From an uncultured Tateyamaria sp. (GTDB taxonomy: Bacteria > Pseudomonadota > Alphaproteobacteria > Rhodobacterales > Rhodobacteraceae), in NCBI RefSeq assembly GCF_947503705.1, contig NZ_CANNES010000002.1, positions 310,001 to 374,000 of the forward strand: a stretch of 64,000 nt of DNA, in the 5' to 3' direction. Made by a program: the position numbers and the translations under genes. The notes under the pieces were generated by a model. It was not told where the DNA came from. It did not search any database and saw nothing but the letters and a program-made list of their open reading frames with translations. Shown here in pieces: positions 44,015-52,442 of this stretch. Position 1 is the stretch's first letter, and each line of letters starts with the position of its first letter.

Positions 44015-44152
44015 GCGCGGACCCTGCGCCAATTCATCCCGCGCCTGCAAGTCTCTTTGCCGCGCCCCCTGCACTTGCGCCCCCGCGCGCTGCGGTGATA
44101 GACGGTTTCGAACCGGCGCGTCCGGACAGTTGCGCAACAAAATGAGGCCCAG

Positions 44153-44662
44153 ATGGCGGATTTTCCCACCAGCTTTGACAAAGATGACCTGTTGAAATGC
44201 GCGCGCGGCGAGCTGTTTGGCCCCGGCAACGCACAGTTGCCCGAACCACCCATGCTGATGATGGACCGGATCACTGACGTGTCGGCCGATGCCGGTGCTC
44301 ATGGCAAGGGCCATATCGTGGCCGAGTTCGACATAACGCCCGACCTTTGGTTTTTTGACTGCCACTTTCCCGGCAACCCGATCATGCCCGGGTGCCTCGG
44401 CCTTGACGGCCTGTGGCAATTGACCGGCTTTAACCTCGGTTGGCGCGGCTGGACCGGGCGCGGCTATGCCCTGGGCGTAGGCGAAGTCAAGCTGAAGGGC
44501 ATGGTGCGTCCAGACCGCAAGATGCTGACCTACAAGATCGACTTTACCAAGGCGATCCAGACCCGTCGCCTGACCATGGGTGTGGCCGACGGCATCGTCG
44601 AGGCGGATGGTGAAGTCATCTATGAGGTCAAGGACATGAAGGTCGCGTTGAGCGATAGCTAA
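44153..44662 (+). CDS. fabA: 3-hydroxydecanoyl-ACP dehydratase/isomerase FabA
   Basis: 169 residues, the usual length. The catalytic His71 lies in [13 protein letters not shown] and Asp85 in [29 protein letters not shown] is the N-terminal hot-dog entrance. It dehydrates beta-hydroxydecanoyl-ACP and isomerises trans-2- to cis-3-decenoyl-ACP, the branch point of unsaturated fatty acid synthesis. It is normally directly followed by fabB, but here an unknown gene lies between. A TGAGG precedes the ATG. Confidence 0.96.
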   Translation: MADFPTSFDKDDLLKCARGELFGPGNAQLPEPPMLMMDRITDVSADAGAHGKGHIVAEFDITPDLWFFDCHFPGNPIMPGCLGLDGLWQLTGFNLGWRGWTGRGYALGVGEVKLKGMVRPDRKMLTYKIDFTKAIQTRRLTMGVADGIVEADGEVIYEVKDMKVALSDS

Positions 44663-44794
44663 GAAATCACGCGCCCTGCGTGCTGTGCCAAATACCAGCG
44701 TACCTGTGAACGCCAAAAAAAAATCAGTTCGGGTTCCGACAGATTGAAATTTGTTCAGTAGCGTATCTGACGTTACATGAACAAAGAGGTAGAT

Positions 44795-45598
44795 ATGTCG
44801 ACTGACCAAACTGCAAGCGCGCTGTGTGAAGCGCAAATAGAAGAGTTCCTCAAGCCTGGTGGGTTCAAAAGTTGGCCCAACATAGCGAAACGTCTGCTTT
44901 CGCGGCGGCGGGAGTTAACTGAGGCATATTATGATATTTCTGAACAATGTAGGCAGGACCCGCGTCTCATCTATTGCTTTATGGACGCTCTGTTTTGCAG
45001 CGCCAGCGCATGGAGTGAGTCCGCGGTAAAAAAGATGCGGCATGATGAGAAGCGAATGTACTCCGTCAACGCAGAGATCAGCGAAGTTGCACACCAACTT
45101 AGTGACCTATTGGCAGAACGCGATGACTTGCAGAACAAAAGCAGTTTTGGAACGGATACATATTATCACATCATCGACGTTGTCGAAGCCGCAGCACGTG
45201 GCAACGGGTCGTTCAATTTATGGGTCAAAGAACCGCTTGATAAGATACGAGGCCAATTCGACATGAAATACTGGCCGGATTTGCATGAGTGCATTCATGT
45301 GATTTCAGCTGACGCAGATCGGGCTAAGATAAGGTTTAGCAGCCAGGTCACACAGGCTGCATTGGACAGTTCGCGGTCATCACGATCGGATATCGTGCGC
45401 GCACTTTTTCGACGTACACAAGACAGCGTTGGCTCATCGGCGGTGGACCTCCCAGATGGGTTTAAACTCAAGGACGACACGTGGGCATCTTTGATCAACG
45501 TAGCATACGATTTGCACGCAGACAGCCTAGTGGATGGCCCTTACATCAAGCGGCTGCGTCAGCGTGACCGGCAGAAGAAGCGAGAAACTACGCCATAA
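44795..45598 (+). CDS. Unknown protein gene inserted between fabA and fabB
   Basis: 267 residues that I do not recognise. It is predicted soluble: no signal peptide or membrane segment. A stretch from about residue 80 to 115 (KRMYSVNAEISEVAHQLSDL, then LAERDDLQNK) looks like a coiled coil, and the C terminus is basic (KRLRQRDRQKKRETT). The base composition is clearly less G/C-rich than neighbours, about half by eye, and it uses AT-ending codons (ATA, TTA) rare nearby, which suggests acquisition. ATG 44795 follows AGAGGT; an upstream in-frame ATG at 44777 has no ribosome site. The 132-nt leader may hold its own promoter. No integrase or repeats flank it. Confidence 0.75.
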   Translation: MSTDQTASALCEAQIEEFLKPGGFKSWPNIAKRLLSRRRELTEAYYDISEQCRQDPRLIYCFMDALFCSASAWSESAVKKMRHDEKRMYSVNAEISEVAHQLSDLLAERDDLQNKSSFGTDTYYHIIDVVEAAARGNGSFNLWVKEPLDKIRGQFDMKYWPDLHECIHVISADADRAKIRFSSQVTQAALDSSRSSRSDIVRALFRRTQDSVGSSAVDLPDGFKLKDDTWASLINVAYDLHADSLVDGPYIKRLRQRDRQKKRETTP

Positions 45599-45685
45599 GT
45601 CCCTGGCCGCACCAAGGCTAAACGGGTTGCACCCAACACCACCCCTGTCCTACATGGGGCAACACTGAGTTGAAGGAGCGCGCAC

Positions 45686-46915
45686 ATGCGCAGGGTCGTT
45701 GTCACTGGGTTGGGGATCGTCTCATCCATCGGGAATAATGCCGACGAAGTTCTGGCCAGCCTCAAGGCAGGCACATCCGGGATCGTCGCCAGCGAAGAAA
45801 TGGCCGAACACGGCTTTCGCAGCCAGATCGCGGGCACGCTCAAACTCGACGTGACCGAGCATGTGGAAAAGCGCGCCTTGCGGTTCATGGGGCCGGGTGC
45901 AGCCTATGCCCATATCGCCATGAGCCAGGCGATTGCCGATGCGGGCCTCGAAGAGGACGACATCGTGAACCCGCGTACGGGCCTTGTGGCCGGATCGGGC
46001 GGGCCATCGACCTCCGCCATGCTGACCGCGCATCAGACCGTGCTCAAGACCGGCGCAACAAAGCGGATTGGCCCCTTTGCCGTGCCAAAGTGCATGTCCT
46101 CTACTATTTCGGCCAACCTCGCCACCGGCTTCAAGATCAAGGGCATCAACTATTCCATCACGTCGGCTTGCTCGACCTCGCTGCATTGCATCGGCAACGC
46201 AGCCGAACAGATCATGCTGGGCAAGCAGGACGTGATGTTTGCGGGCGGTGCCGAAGAACTGGATTGGACCCTGTCCTGCCTCTTTGACGCGATGGGCGCA
46301 ATGTCGTCAAAATATAACGATGCGCCCGCCACGGCGAGCCGCGCATTTGACGCCGATCGCGACGGGTTCGTAATTTCGGGCGGCGGCGGTATCGTCGTGC
46401 TGGAAGAGCTGGAACATGCCCGCGCGCGCGGGGCCAAGATTTACGCAGAAGTCACCGGCTACGCGGCCACATCGGACGGCCACGACATGGTCGCACCCTC
46501 TGGCGAGGGCGGCGAGCGCGCAATGCGCCTTGCGCTGCAAACCCTGCCGGACGACCGCGCCGTCAGCTATATCAACGCGCACGGCACCTCGACCCCCGTC
46601 GGCGACGTGGGCGAGATCGAGGCGGTGCGCCGCGTCTTTGGCCAGGGCAGCACACCGCCCGTCAGCTCTACCAAGTCGATGACCGGCCACGCCCAAGGGG
46701 CGGCAGGCGCCCTTGAGGCGATCTTTAGCCTGCTGATGCTCGACAACGATTTTATCGCGCCGTCCATCAATGTGGCGACGCTTGACCCCGCCCTCGCGCT
46801 CGAAGAGATCGCGACAGCGATGAAGGCAGAGGCGGGCCTCGATTCCGTCATGACAAACTCCTTTGGGTTTGGCGGCACCAACGGATCAATGATCCTTTCG
46901 AAATTTCACGGGTAA
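45686..46915 (+). CDS. fabB: Beta-ketoacyl-ACP synthase I FabB
   Basis: 409 residues. The triad is Cys in SITSACSTSLHCIG, His in YINAHGTSTPVGD and His in STKSMTGHAQGAAG. GFGGTNGSMILSKF closes the thiolase fold. It elongates cis-3-decenoyl-ACP made by FabA, feeding unsaturated fatty acid synthesis. The ribosome site GAAGGAG lies 7 nt before the ATG. It is followed 9 nt later by fabI. It is separated from fabA by the unknown gene. Confidence 0.96.
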   Translation: MRRVVVTGLGIVSSIGNNADEVLASLKAGTSGIVASEEMAEHGFRSQIAGTLKLDVTEHVEKRALRFMGPGAAYAHIAMSQAIADAGLEEDDIVNPRTGLVAGSGGPSTSAMLTAHQTVLKTGATKRIGPFAVPKCMSSTISANLATGFKIKGINYSITSACSTSLHCIGNAAEQIMLGKQDVMFAGGAEELDWTLSCLFDAMGAMSSKYNDAPATASRAFDADRDGFVISGGGGIVVLEELEHARARGAKIYAEVTGYAATSDGHDMVAPSGEGGERAMRLALQTLPDDRAVSYINAHGTSTPVGDVGEIEAVRRVFGQGSTPPVSSTKSMTGHAQGAAGALEAIFSLLMLDNDFIAPSINVATLDPALALEEIATAMKAEAGLDSVMTNSFGFGGTNGSMILSKFHG

Positions 46916-46924
46916 GATTTGAAC

Positions 46925-47716
46925 ATGTCGGAATTGCTCAAGGGAAAACGCGGCCTGATCATGGGTGTTGCGAATGATCGCTCTATCGCGTGGGGGATCG
47001 CAAAGGCGCTGCACGAGGCGGGGGCAGAACTGGCCTTTACCTATCAGGGCGAGGCCTTTGGCAAACGGCTGGAACCGCTCGCTGCTTCCGTTGGCTCTGA
47101 TTTCATGGTGGATGTTGACGTGACGGATGACGCGTCCCTGGATGCGGCCTTTGAAGGACTGGGCGCGCGCTGGCCCACCATCGACTTTGTGGTCCATGCC
47201 ATCGCCTTTTCGGACAAATCCGAGCTGACGGGCCGGTTCCTGAACACGAGCCGGGCGAACTTCAAACACTCGATGGATATTTCGGCCTATTCCTTTATCG
47301 AAGTGGCGCGCCGCGCCCATCCCCTGATGATTGAAAATGGTGGGACACTGCTGACCCTGACCTATCAAGGCAGCAACCGGGTTGTACCCAATTACAACGT
47401 GATGGGTGTGGCAAAGGCGGCGCTGGAATCGGCGACCCGTTACCTTGCCAACGATCTTGGCCCCGAGGGCATCCGCGTGAACGCCATTTCCCCTGGCCCG
47501 ATGAAGACCCTGGCCGGGGCCGCCATCGGCGGGGCGCGCAAGACCTACAAGCACACTGATCTGAACGCGCCTTTGCGCTCGAACGCGACGCTTGAGGCCG
47601 TTGGCGGCACGGCGGTGTACCTGTGTTCCGATGCAGGCGTCTGCACTACGGGCGAGATAATCCGCGTGGACGGCGGATTTCACGTGCTGGGCATGCCGCA
47701 GCCTGAATTTCTCTGA
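46925..47716 (+). CDS. fabI: Enoyl-ACP reductase FabI
   Basis: 263 residues, short-chain dehydrogenase fold. KRGLIMGVANDRSIAWGIA is the modified nucleotide-binding motif of FabI. The active-site Tyr and Lys are in VVPNYNVMGVAKAALES (Y-x6-K). ISPGPMKTLAGAAI is the flexible substrate lid where triclosan binds in homologues. It catalyses the last reduction of each elongation cycle. ATG 46925 is chosen over a TTG two codons upstream. It ends the fab cluster. Confidence 0.95.
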   Translation: MSELLKGKRGLIMGVANDRSIAWGIAKALHEAGAELAFTYQGEAFGKRLEPLAASVGSDFMVDVDVTDDASLDAAFEGLGARWPTIDFVVHAIAFSDKSELTGRFLNTSRANFKHSMDISAYSFIEVARRAHPLMIENGGTLLTLTYQGSNRVVPNYNVMGVAKAALESATRYLANDLGPEGIRVNAISPGPMKTLAGAAIGGARKTYKHTDLNAPLRSNATLEAVGGTAVYLCSDAGVCTTGEIIRVDGGFHVLGMPQPEFL

Positions 47717-47745
47717 CCGCCAAATTTTCGCCAAACTGATATGCG

Positions 47746-48138
47746 ATGGTTTGGCTCATGGATATGGGCCAACTTGACCGCGCGCAACACACCGAGCGCA
47801 TCTTGAACCGCCGCGCGGCACGCGCAAAGCGGTCGAAATGGCTGGGCCGTTTACTGTTTTCGCTGATTGGAATGGGTCTTTTGATGCTCTTGCGCCTGTA
47901 TCCCGAAACCGTCGCCGATGTGGTGGCATTGGCGCAGATGCCGAAGTCGGAACAGCACCCGCAACCCATGATCCAAAGGCCCAGCGACGTGCTGGTGCGC
48001 CGAATGCCCAATGATGCAGTGCCGGTGCGCCGTGGTGGTGCACTGCCCGGCAATGGGAGCAGCGTACCTCAGACAGACACCAGGGCGCAGGCGGATTCTA
48101 TTGCGCAGCAGCTGCGCGATTTTGCACCGGGCGGTTAA
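47746..48138 (+). CDS. Small single-pass membrane protein of unknown function
   Basis: 130 residues, or 126/124 if ATG 47758 or 47764 is used. The N-terminal part is basic (ILNRRAARAKRSKW), followed by one membrane span, LGRLLFSLIGMGLLMLLRLYP, then a Pro/Gln-rich, low-complexity tail probably exposed on the periplasmic side. I do not recognise a family. It lies 29 nt after fabI on the same strand and ends before a hairpin, so it is probably the last gene of the fab transcript. Confidence 0.65.
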   Translation: MVWLMDMGQLDRAQHTERILNRRAARAKRSKWLGRLLFSLIGMGLLMLLRLYPETVADVVALAQMPKSEQHPQPMIQRPSDVLVRRMPNDAVPVRRGGALPGNGSSVPQTDTRAQADSIAQQLRDFAPGG

Positions 48139-48172
48139 AGTGCGACGGCCCATGGGACGGCGGGCGGGGCGT

Positions 48173-48189
48173 CTTTGCCAAAGGCAAAG
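48173..48189. terminator. Hairpin between the fab cluster and the convergent FKBP gene
   Basis: A 7-bp stem, CTTTGCC / GGCAAAG, with loop AAA in the 66-nt gap between the two convergent genes. It has no long T-run, but the position fits bidirectional termination. Confidence 0.5.
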
Positions 48190-48204
48190 AGCGTCCGACC
48201 AGCG

Positions 48205-48639
48205 TCACGCAGGATCGAAAGACACTACTTCAAAGTCAAAGGTCAGATCCTTGCCCGCCAGGGGATGATTGGCGTCCAGCATGACTTCCTCTTCGCCCAC
48301 CTCAACAACGGTCACGGGCATGGGATGCCCTTCCGGCGTTTGCATCTGTAACTGCAAGCCGACCTCAAGCGGGATCTCGGCCGGGATCGCATCGCGCGGC
48401 ACTCCCTGGCGCATCGCAGGGTTGATCGGGCCATAGGCGTCAGCGCAGGCGATCTTGACCACCTTCTTTTCGCCCGCCGCCATGCCTGGCAAGGCTACGT
48501 CCAGACCCGGAATGATCTGGCCAGACCCTACCACAAACTCCAACGGGTCACGGCCCTCAGAGCTGTCAAAGACGGTCTCATCCATCAAAGTGCCCGTGTA
48601 ATGAATGCGTACGGTATCCCCGTCCTTGATCTCGCCCAT
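48205..48639 (-). CDS. FKBP-type peptidyl-prolyl isomerase (SlyD-like)
   Basis: 144 residues. VRIHYTGTLMDETVFDSSEG is the FKBP N terminus, FVVGSGQIIPGLDVALPGM the central FKBP/IF-domain border, and the insert AYGPINPAMRQGVPRDAIP with DANHPLAGKDLTFDFEVV is typical of SlyD. It assists folding by proline isomerisation and chaperoning in the cytoplasm. The His-rich metal-binding tail of Escherichia coli SlyD is absent. ATG 48639 is chosen because homology starts there. Convergent to the fabI transcript. Confidence 0.92.
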   Translation of the reverse strand: MGEIKDGDTVRIHYTGTLMDETVFDSSEGRDPLEFVVGSGQIIPGLDVALPGMAAGEKKVVKIACADAYGPINPAMRQGVPRDAIPAEIPLEVGLQLQMQTPEGHPMPVTVVEVGEEEVMLDANHPLAGKDLTFDFEVVSFDPA

Positions 48640-48775
48640 CTTGTCATTCTCCCTTTTTCCGCGCTTTACCGGCGGTCCGGGGCACCCTGCCCGCACAATC
48701 AGGGGCGGTAAACCCCATCTGGCCCCTTTTCGCCGCGCGGCCCACATGCCAAGCTGCCGTAAAAGCGGAGGTTCC

Positions 48776-49462
48776 ATGCCCATCACCACCTGCATCTTTG
48801 ACGCCTATGGCACCCTGTTCGATGTGGCCGCCGCCGCACGGCAAGCGGCGGGGGAACCCGAGTTCGCCGACCTTAAAGAGGACTGGCCTGTTCTGGCCGA
48901 ACAGTGGCGTCTGAAGCAGTTGCAATACACCTGGCTGCGCGCCATCACCCGCGCCCATACCGATTTCTGGCAAGTGACGCAGGAAGGCCTTGACTGGGCA
49001 CTGGAAAAGACCGGGCACGCGGGCAAACCTGCCATGCGCGAAAGGCTTTTGGCTCTTTATTGGGAGTTACAGGCCTATCCAGAGGTGCCCGAGATGTTGC
49101 ACCGTCTCAAGGCTGCCGGGCTGAACACCGCGATCCTGTCCAACGGCTCACCCGACATGCTGGCGGGTGCGGTCCAATCGGCGGGTATCGCCGACGTGCT
49201 GGATGACAGCCTGTCGGTCGAAAGCGTGGGCATCTTCAAACCCGATGCGCGCGTATACGACCTGGTGGGTGAACGCTTTGCCTGCGCCAGTGCCGAGGTT
49301 CTGTTTGTATCCTCCAACGGCTGGGACGCGGCGGGGGCCGCTGGGTACGGATTTACGACCGCTTGGGTGAACCGCGCAGACGAACCGGTCGACCGTCTGC
49401 CTTGGACACCACAGCACATCCTTTCTGACCTCAGGGGCATTCCCGAGTTGGCGGGCGTCTGA
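48776..49462 (+). CDS. Haloacid dehalogenase type II ((S)-2-haloacid dehalogenase-like)
   Basis: 228 residues, HAD superfamily. FDAYGTLFDV has the nucleophile Asp and Thr. QYTWLRA holds the Arg/Tyr context, AILSNGSPDML the Ser, GIFKPDARVYDL the Lys, and FVSSNGWDAAGAAGYGF the Asn/Asp of motif III. The order matches L-2-haloacid dehalogenases, which hydrolyse 2-haloacids to hydroxy acids. ATG 48776 follows GCGGAGG. It is the first of a plus-strand run of overlapping genes. It is the second dehalogenase in the window. Confidence 0.88.
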   Translation: MPITTCIFDAYGTLFDVAAAARQAAGEPEFADLKEDWPVLAEQWRLKQLQYTWLRAITRAHTDFWQVTQEGLDWALEKTGHAGKPAMRERLLALYWELQAYPEVPEMLHRLKAAGLNTAILSNGSPDMLAGAVQSAGIADVLDDSLSVESVGIFKPDARVYDLVGERFACASAEVLFVSSNGWDAAGAAGYGFTTAWVNRADEPVDRLPWTPQHILSDLRGIPELAGV

Positions 49463-50280
49463 TGCCGCAGTTCACCACCTCTGACGGGTTGCGCCTGCAT
49501 TACACCGACGCAGGCGCGGGCCTGCCCATCCTATGTCTGGCCGGGCTGACGCGCAGCACGGCCGATTTCGACTATGTTGCGCCGCATCTGCCGGCCTGCC
49601 GCCTGATCCGCATGGACTATCGCGGGCGCGGGCAATCGGACTGGGACAAGACCTGGCAAAATTATACGCTGCCCATCGAAATCCGGGATGTCATCGAATT
49701 GCTCGATCATCTTGGAATTGATGCTGTTGCCATCCTCGGCACATCGCGCGGGGGGCTCAATGCGATGGGCTTTGCCGCGACTGTGCCTGATCGGTTCCTT
49801 GGCGCGGCCTTGAATGATGTGGGACCGGAACTGGCCCCGGCGGGCCTTGCGATGATCATGACATATCTCGGCAAACGCCCAGCCGCTCGCACCCATGCAG
49901 AGGCCGCCGCCGCCCTCGCCCATGTGATGATCGGATTTCCCGGCGTCTCGGCGGACCGCTGGATGCAAGAAGCGCGCACGCATTTTCGCGCGGTCGATGA
50001 TGGCCTCGATATCACGTACGACCCCGCTCTGCGCAGCGCCGTTGAGGCAGGGGGCGACGTGCCCGATCTCTGGCCCTTCTTCGATGCCCTTGCGGGCAAA
50101 CCGCTCTGCCTGATCCGGGGGGCCAATTCCGATTTACTAGCCGAGGCCACGGTGCAAAAAATGCAGGAGCGCCGCCCCGACATGATCTATGCCAACGTGC
50201 CTGACCGGGGCCATGTCCCCTTTTTGGACGAACCCTTGGCACTGGACGCGCTGCATACCTGGATGAAAGCCCTGAGATGA
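49462..50280 (+). CDS. Alpha/beta-hydrolase
   Basis: 272 residues. ILCLAGLTRSTADFDYVAPHL gives the oxyanion loop, AILGTSRGGLNAMG the nucleophile Ser, and the His is in VPDRGHVPFLDEP, with an acid in IRGANSDLL. It is a small hydrolase; substrate unknown. The start overlaps the last base of the dehalogenase stop (TGATG) and the stop overlaps the next gene by 4 nt, so the three genes are coupled. Confidence 0.87.
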   Translation: MPQFTTSDGLRLHYTDAGAGLPILCLAGLTRSTADFDYVAPHLPACRLIRMDYRGRGQSDWDKTWQNYTLPIEIRDVIELLDHLGIDAVAILGTSRGGLNAMGFAATVPDRFLGAALNDVGPELAPAGLAMIMTYLGKRPAARTHAEAAAALAHVMIGFPGVSADRWMQEARTHFRAVDDGLDITYDPALRSAVEAGGDVPDLWPFFDALAGKPLCLIRGANSDLLAEATVQKMQERRPDMIYANVPDRGHVPFLDEPLALDALHTWMKALR

Positions 50281-51248
50281 ATATCGACATGATCCGCGCT
50301 GCTGCTGCCCGCCTTGAGGGTCACGCCCGGCGCACACCGCTGCTCAATTCACCCTTCATCGACGAGATCGCGGGCCGACGCGTCTGGATTAAACCCGAAT
50401 GCCTGCAACATACCGGCAGCTTCAAGTTTCGCGGCGCGTGGTCGGCCATCTCTGCTCTGGACGAAGACCTCCGCGACAAAGGTGTCATTGCTTATTCCAG
50501 CGGCAATCACGCCCAAGGCGTGGCCATGGCCGCCACGCGCCACGGCATTACCAGCGTTATCGTCATGCCCAGTGATGCCCCCACCATCAAGATCGAGAAC
50601 ACGCGCGCCTTGGGCGGTGAGGTGGTCCTTTATGACCGCGAAACCGAGGATCGCGACGCCATTGGCTCAGCCCTTGCCGAAGAACGCAGCCTGACCCTGA
50701 TCAAACCCTTTGACAATCCGCAGGTCATCGCGGGCCAGGGCACCACCGGGCTTGAGATCGCGGCCCAAGCCGCCGAAATGGGCGTGACAGAGGCGCAAGT
50801 GCTGGTCTGTTGCGGCGGCGGCGGACTGACCAGCGGCATCGCGCTTGCCCTAGAGGCCGACGCGCCAGGAATGCGCGTGCGCCCGGTCGAACCTGAGGGC
50901 TTTGACGATGTGGCCCGATCCCTTCGTTCGGGTGCGATCGAGCGGAACGCCAGAACCTCGGGCAATATCTGTGACGCAATCATCAGTCCGGAACCGGGCC
51001 AAATGACTTTCCCGATCATGCAGCGCCTGTGCGGTCCGGGGATCACCGTGACCGAGGAGGATGCACTGCGGGCCATGGGTTTGGCGTTTTTGCGCCTCAA
51101 GCTGGTGGCGGAACCAGGTGGGGCCGTCGCTCTTGCTGCCGCGATCTGTCGTCAGGACGAGATAGAGGGAGAGGACGTTGTCGTCACGATTTCGGGCGGC
51201 AATGTGGACTCTGCCCTTTTTGCCAAAGCATTGGATACAGCCCTATGA
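50277..51248 (+). CDS. Threonine/serine dehydratase family PLP enzyme
   Basis: 323 residues, fold-type II. The PLP lysine is in QHTGSFKFRGAWSA, SSGNHAQGVAMAA is the Asn/His loop, VCCGGGGLTSGIALA is the phosphate-binding glycine cluster and SGGNVD ends the fold. No C-terminal regulatory ACT domain is present, so it is a short catabolic-type enzyme, converting threonine or serine to a 2-oxoacid with ammonia. A racemase or beta-hydroxyaspartate dehydratase activity is also possible for this family. Overlaps both neighbours by 4 nt (ATGA). Confidence 0.88.
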   Translation: MNIDMIRAAAARLEGHARRTPLLNSPFIDEIAGRRVWIKPECLQHTGSFKFRGAWSAISALDEDLRDKGVIAYSSGNHAQGVAMAATRHGITSVIVMPSDAPTIKIENTRALGGEVVLYDRETEDRDAIGSALAEERSLTLIKPFDNPQVIAGQGTTGLEIAAQAAEMGVTEAQVLVCCGGGGLTSGIALALEADAPGMRVRPVEPEGFDDVARSLRSGAIERNARTSGNICDAIISPEPGQMTFPIMQRLCGPGITVTEEDALRAMGLAFLRLKLVAEPGGAVALAAAICRQDEIEGEDVVVTISGGNVDSALFAKALDTAL

Positions 51249-52438
51249 CCGAATTCAGTATCGCCAGCTTCAACGTGAAAAATCTGATCGGCCCGGATCA
51301 GGAATATTACCGTTTTCAGCAATACACGCCCGAAGAATACGCTTGGAAGGTCGATTGGCTCGCCGAACAGATCCAGACGATGGATGCTGATGTCATTGGG
51401 TTCCAAGAGATTTTCGAAGAAAGCGCCCTGCGCGATGTGATCCGAGAGGCTGATGCCGAAGGGATTGCGGGCAATGCAGAGCATATCCCGGGCCGTGACA
51501 AACGCTATCGACGCAAGGCCATCTTTCGCAAGCTGGCCTATGGCCCCTACACTGATGCGGCCCTCGCCGTGGCGCCGAATGTGAATGACGGCCGCCCCGG
51601 TCAGCGGCGGCCCGGCGTGGCCATTCTGTCCCGTATGGGATTTGTCGGTGCGCCCGAGATCATTCAGGATCTGTCAGAGCCTTTGGACATTGATTTTTGC
51701 TGCATGGGCGATGCGGGCGGCGGTGGGTCGTTCCAACTGACCCGCCTCAGCCGCCCGATCCTCAAGGTGCAGGTGCCGGTGGGCAACCACGTTGTGACCG
51801 TATTCAACTGCCACCTGAAATCCAAACTGGGTGAATATGTGCGGCCTCCTGGCGCGGCCCTTGCCCCCGAAGTTGATCTGACTCAATACGATGCCGTTGG
51901 TCGCGCCTTGGGGGGGCTGCGCGCTGCGTTGCGTCGCATGGCCGAAGCCTGGGTGCTGCGCCGCGCCATCGTGGCAGAGCTAGAGCAAGGCAACCCCGTC
52001 ATCGCAATGGGCGATTTCAATGATGGTGAGCACGCGGTCAGTTCAGAGATTATCAGCGGCGAACATCCGTTCAAAAATTATGCCTGGATGCTGCGCCACG
52101 GTGCCCAGACGCCGCGCGACCGCTATTCCGACGCGGAAAACGAACAAATCCGTGAAGACATCGAAAGGGTCCGCCTGCATTCGGCTGAAAAGCAATTCGT
52201 GCGCAAATCCGCCCGCGACATGGTCTATACCTCGGCCTTTGGCGGCGTCTTCGAGAGCATTGATCAGATTTACATGTCCCGCCATTTCATCGAAGGGGCC
52301 AAGGACAGCATCGGGCAGATGGACTATTTCAGCGTGCTGAACGATCATCTCACAGATGGCAGCCACGCCGAGGCGCCATATAACAAGCTGGCATCCGATC
52401 ACGGGCAAATCATTGCCCATATACGACTGAAGGACTGA
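51245..52438 (+). CDS. Endonuclease/exonuclease/phosphatase family protein
   Basis: 397 residues. The metal-binding features of the EEP fold are in order: SIASFNVKNLIGPDQEYY, DADVIGFQEIFEESALRD, VFNCHLKSKLGEYV and VIAMGDFNDGEH. A final SDHGQIIAHIRL gives the general-base His. It probably hydrolyses a phosphodiester, though no substrate can be assigned. ATG 51245 overlaps the dehydratase stop; the frame is open upstream inside that gene. Followed 4 nt later by pcaD. Confidence 0.87.
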   Translation: MTEFSIASFNVKNLIGPDQEYYRFQQYTPEEYAWKVDWLAEQIQTMDADVIGFQEIFEESALRDVIREADAEGIAGNAEHIPGRDKRYRRKAIFRKLAYGPYTDAALAVAPNVNDGRPGQRRPGVAILSRMGFVGAPEIIQDLSEPLDIDFCCMGDAGGGGSFQLTRLSRPILKVQVPVGNHVVTVFNCHLKSKLGEYVRPPGAALAPEVDLTQYDAVGRALGGLRAALRRMAEAWVLRRAIVAELEQGNPVIAMGDFNDGEHAVSSEIISGEHPFKNYAWMLRHGAQTPRDRYSDAENEQIREDIERVRLHSAEKQFVRKSARDMVYTSAFGGVFESIDQIYMSRHFIEGAKDSIGQMDYFSVLNDHLTDGSHAEAPYNKLASDHGQIIAHIRLKD

Positions 52439-52442
52439 CATC

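Noticed and set aside
44015-44836. Extended open frame upstream of the 2OG oxygenase at 43229-44014
   Set aside because: It runs antisense through fabA, with no homology to the oxygenase family. The oxygenase starts at ATG 44014.
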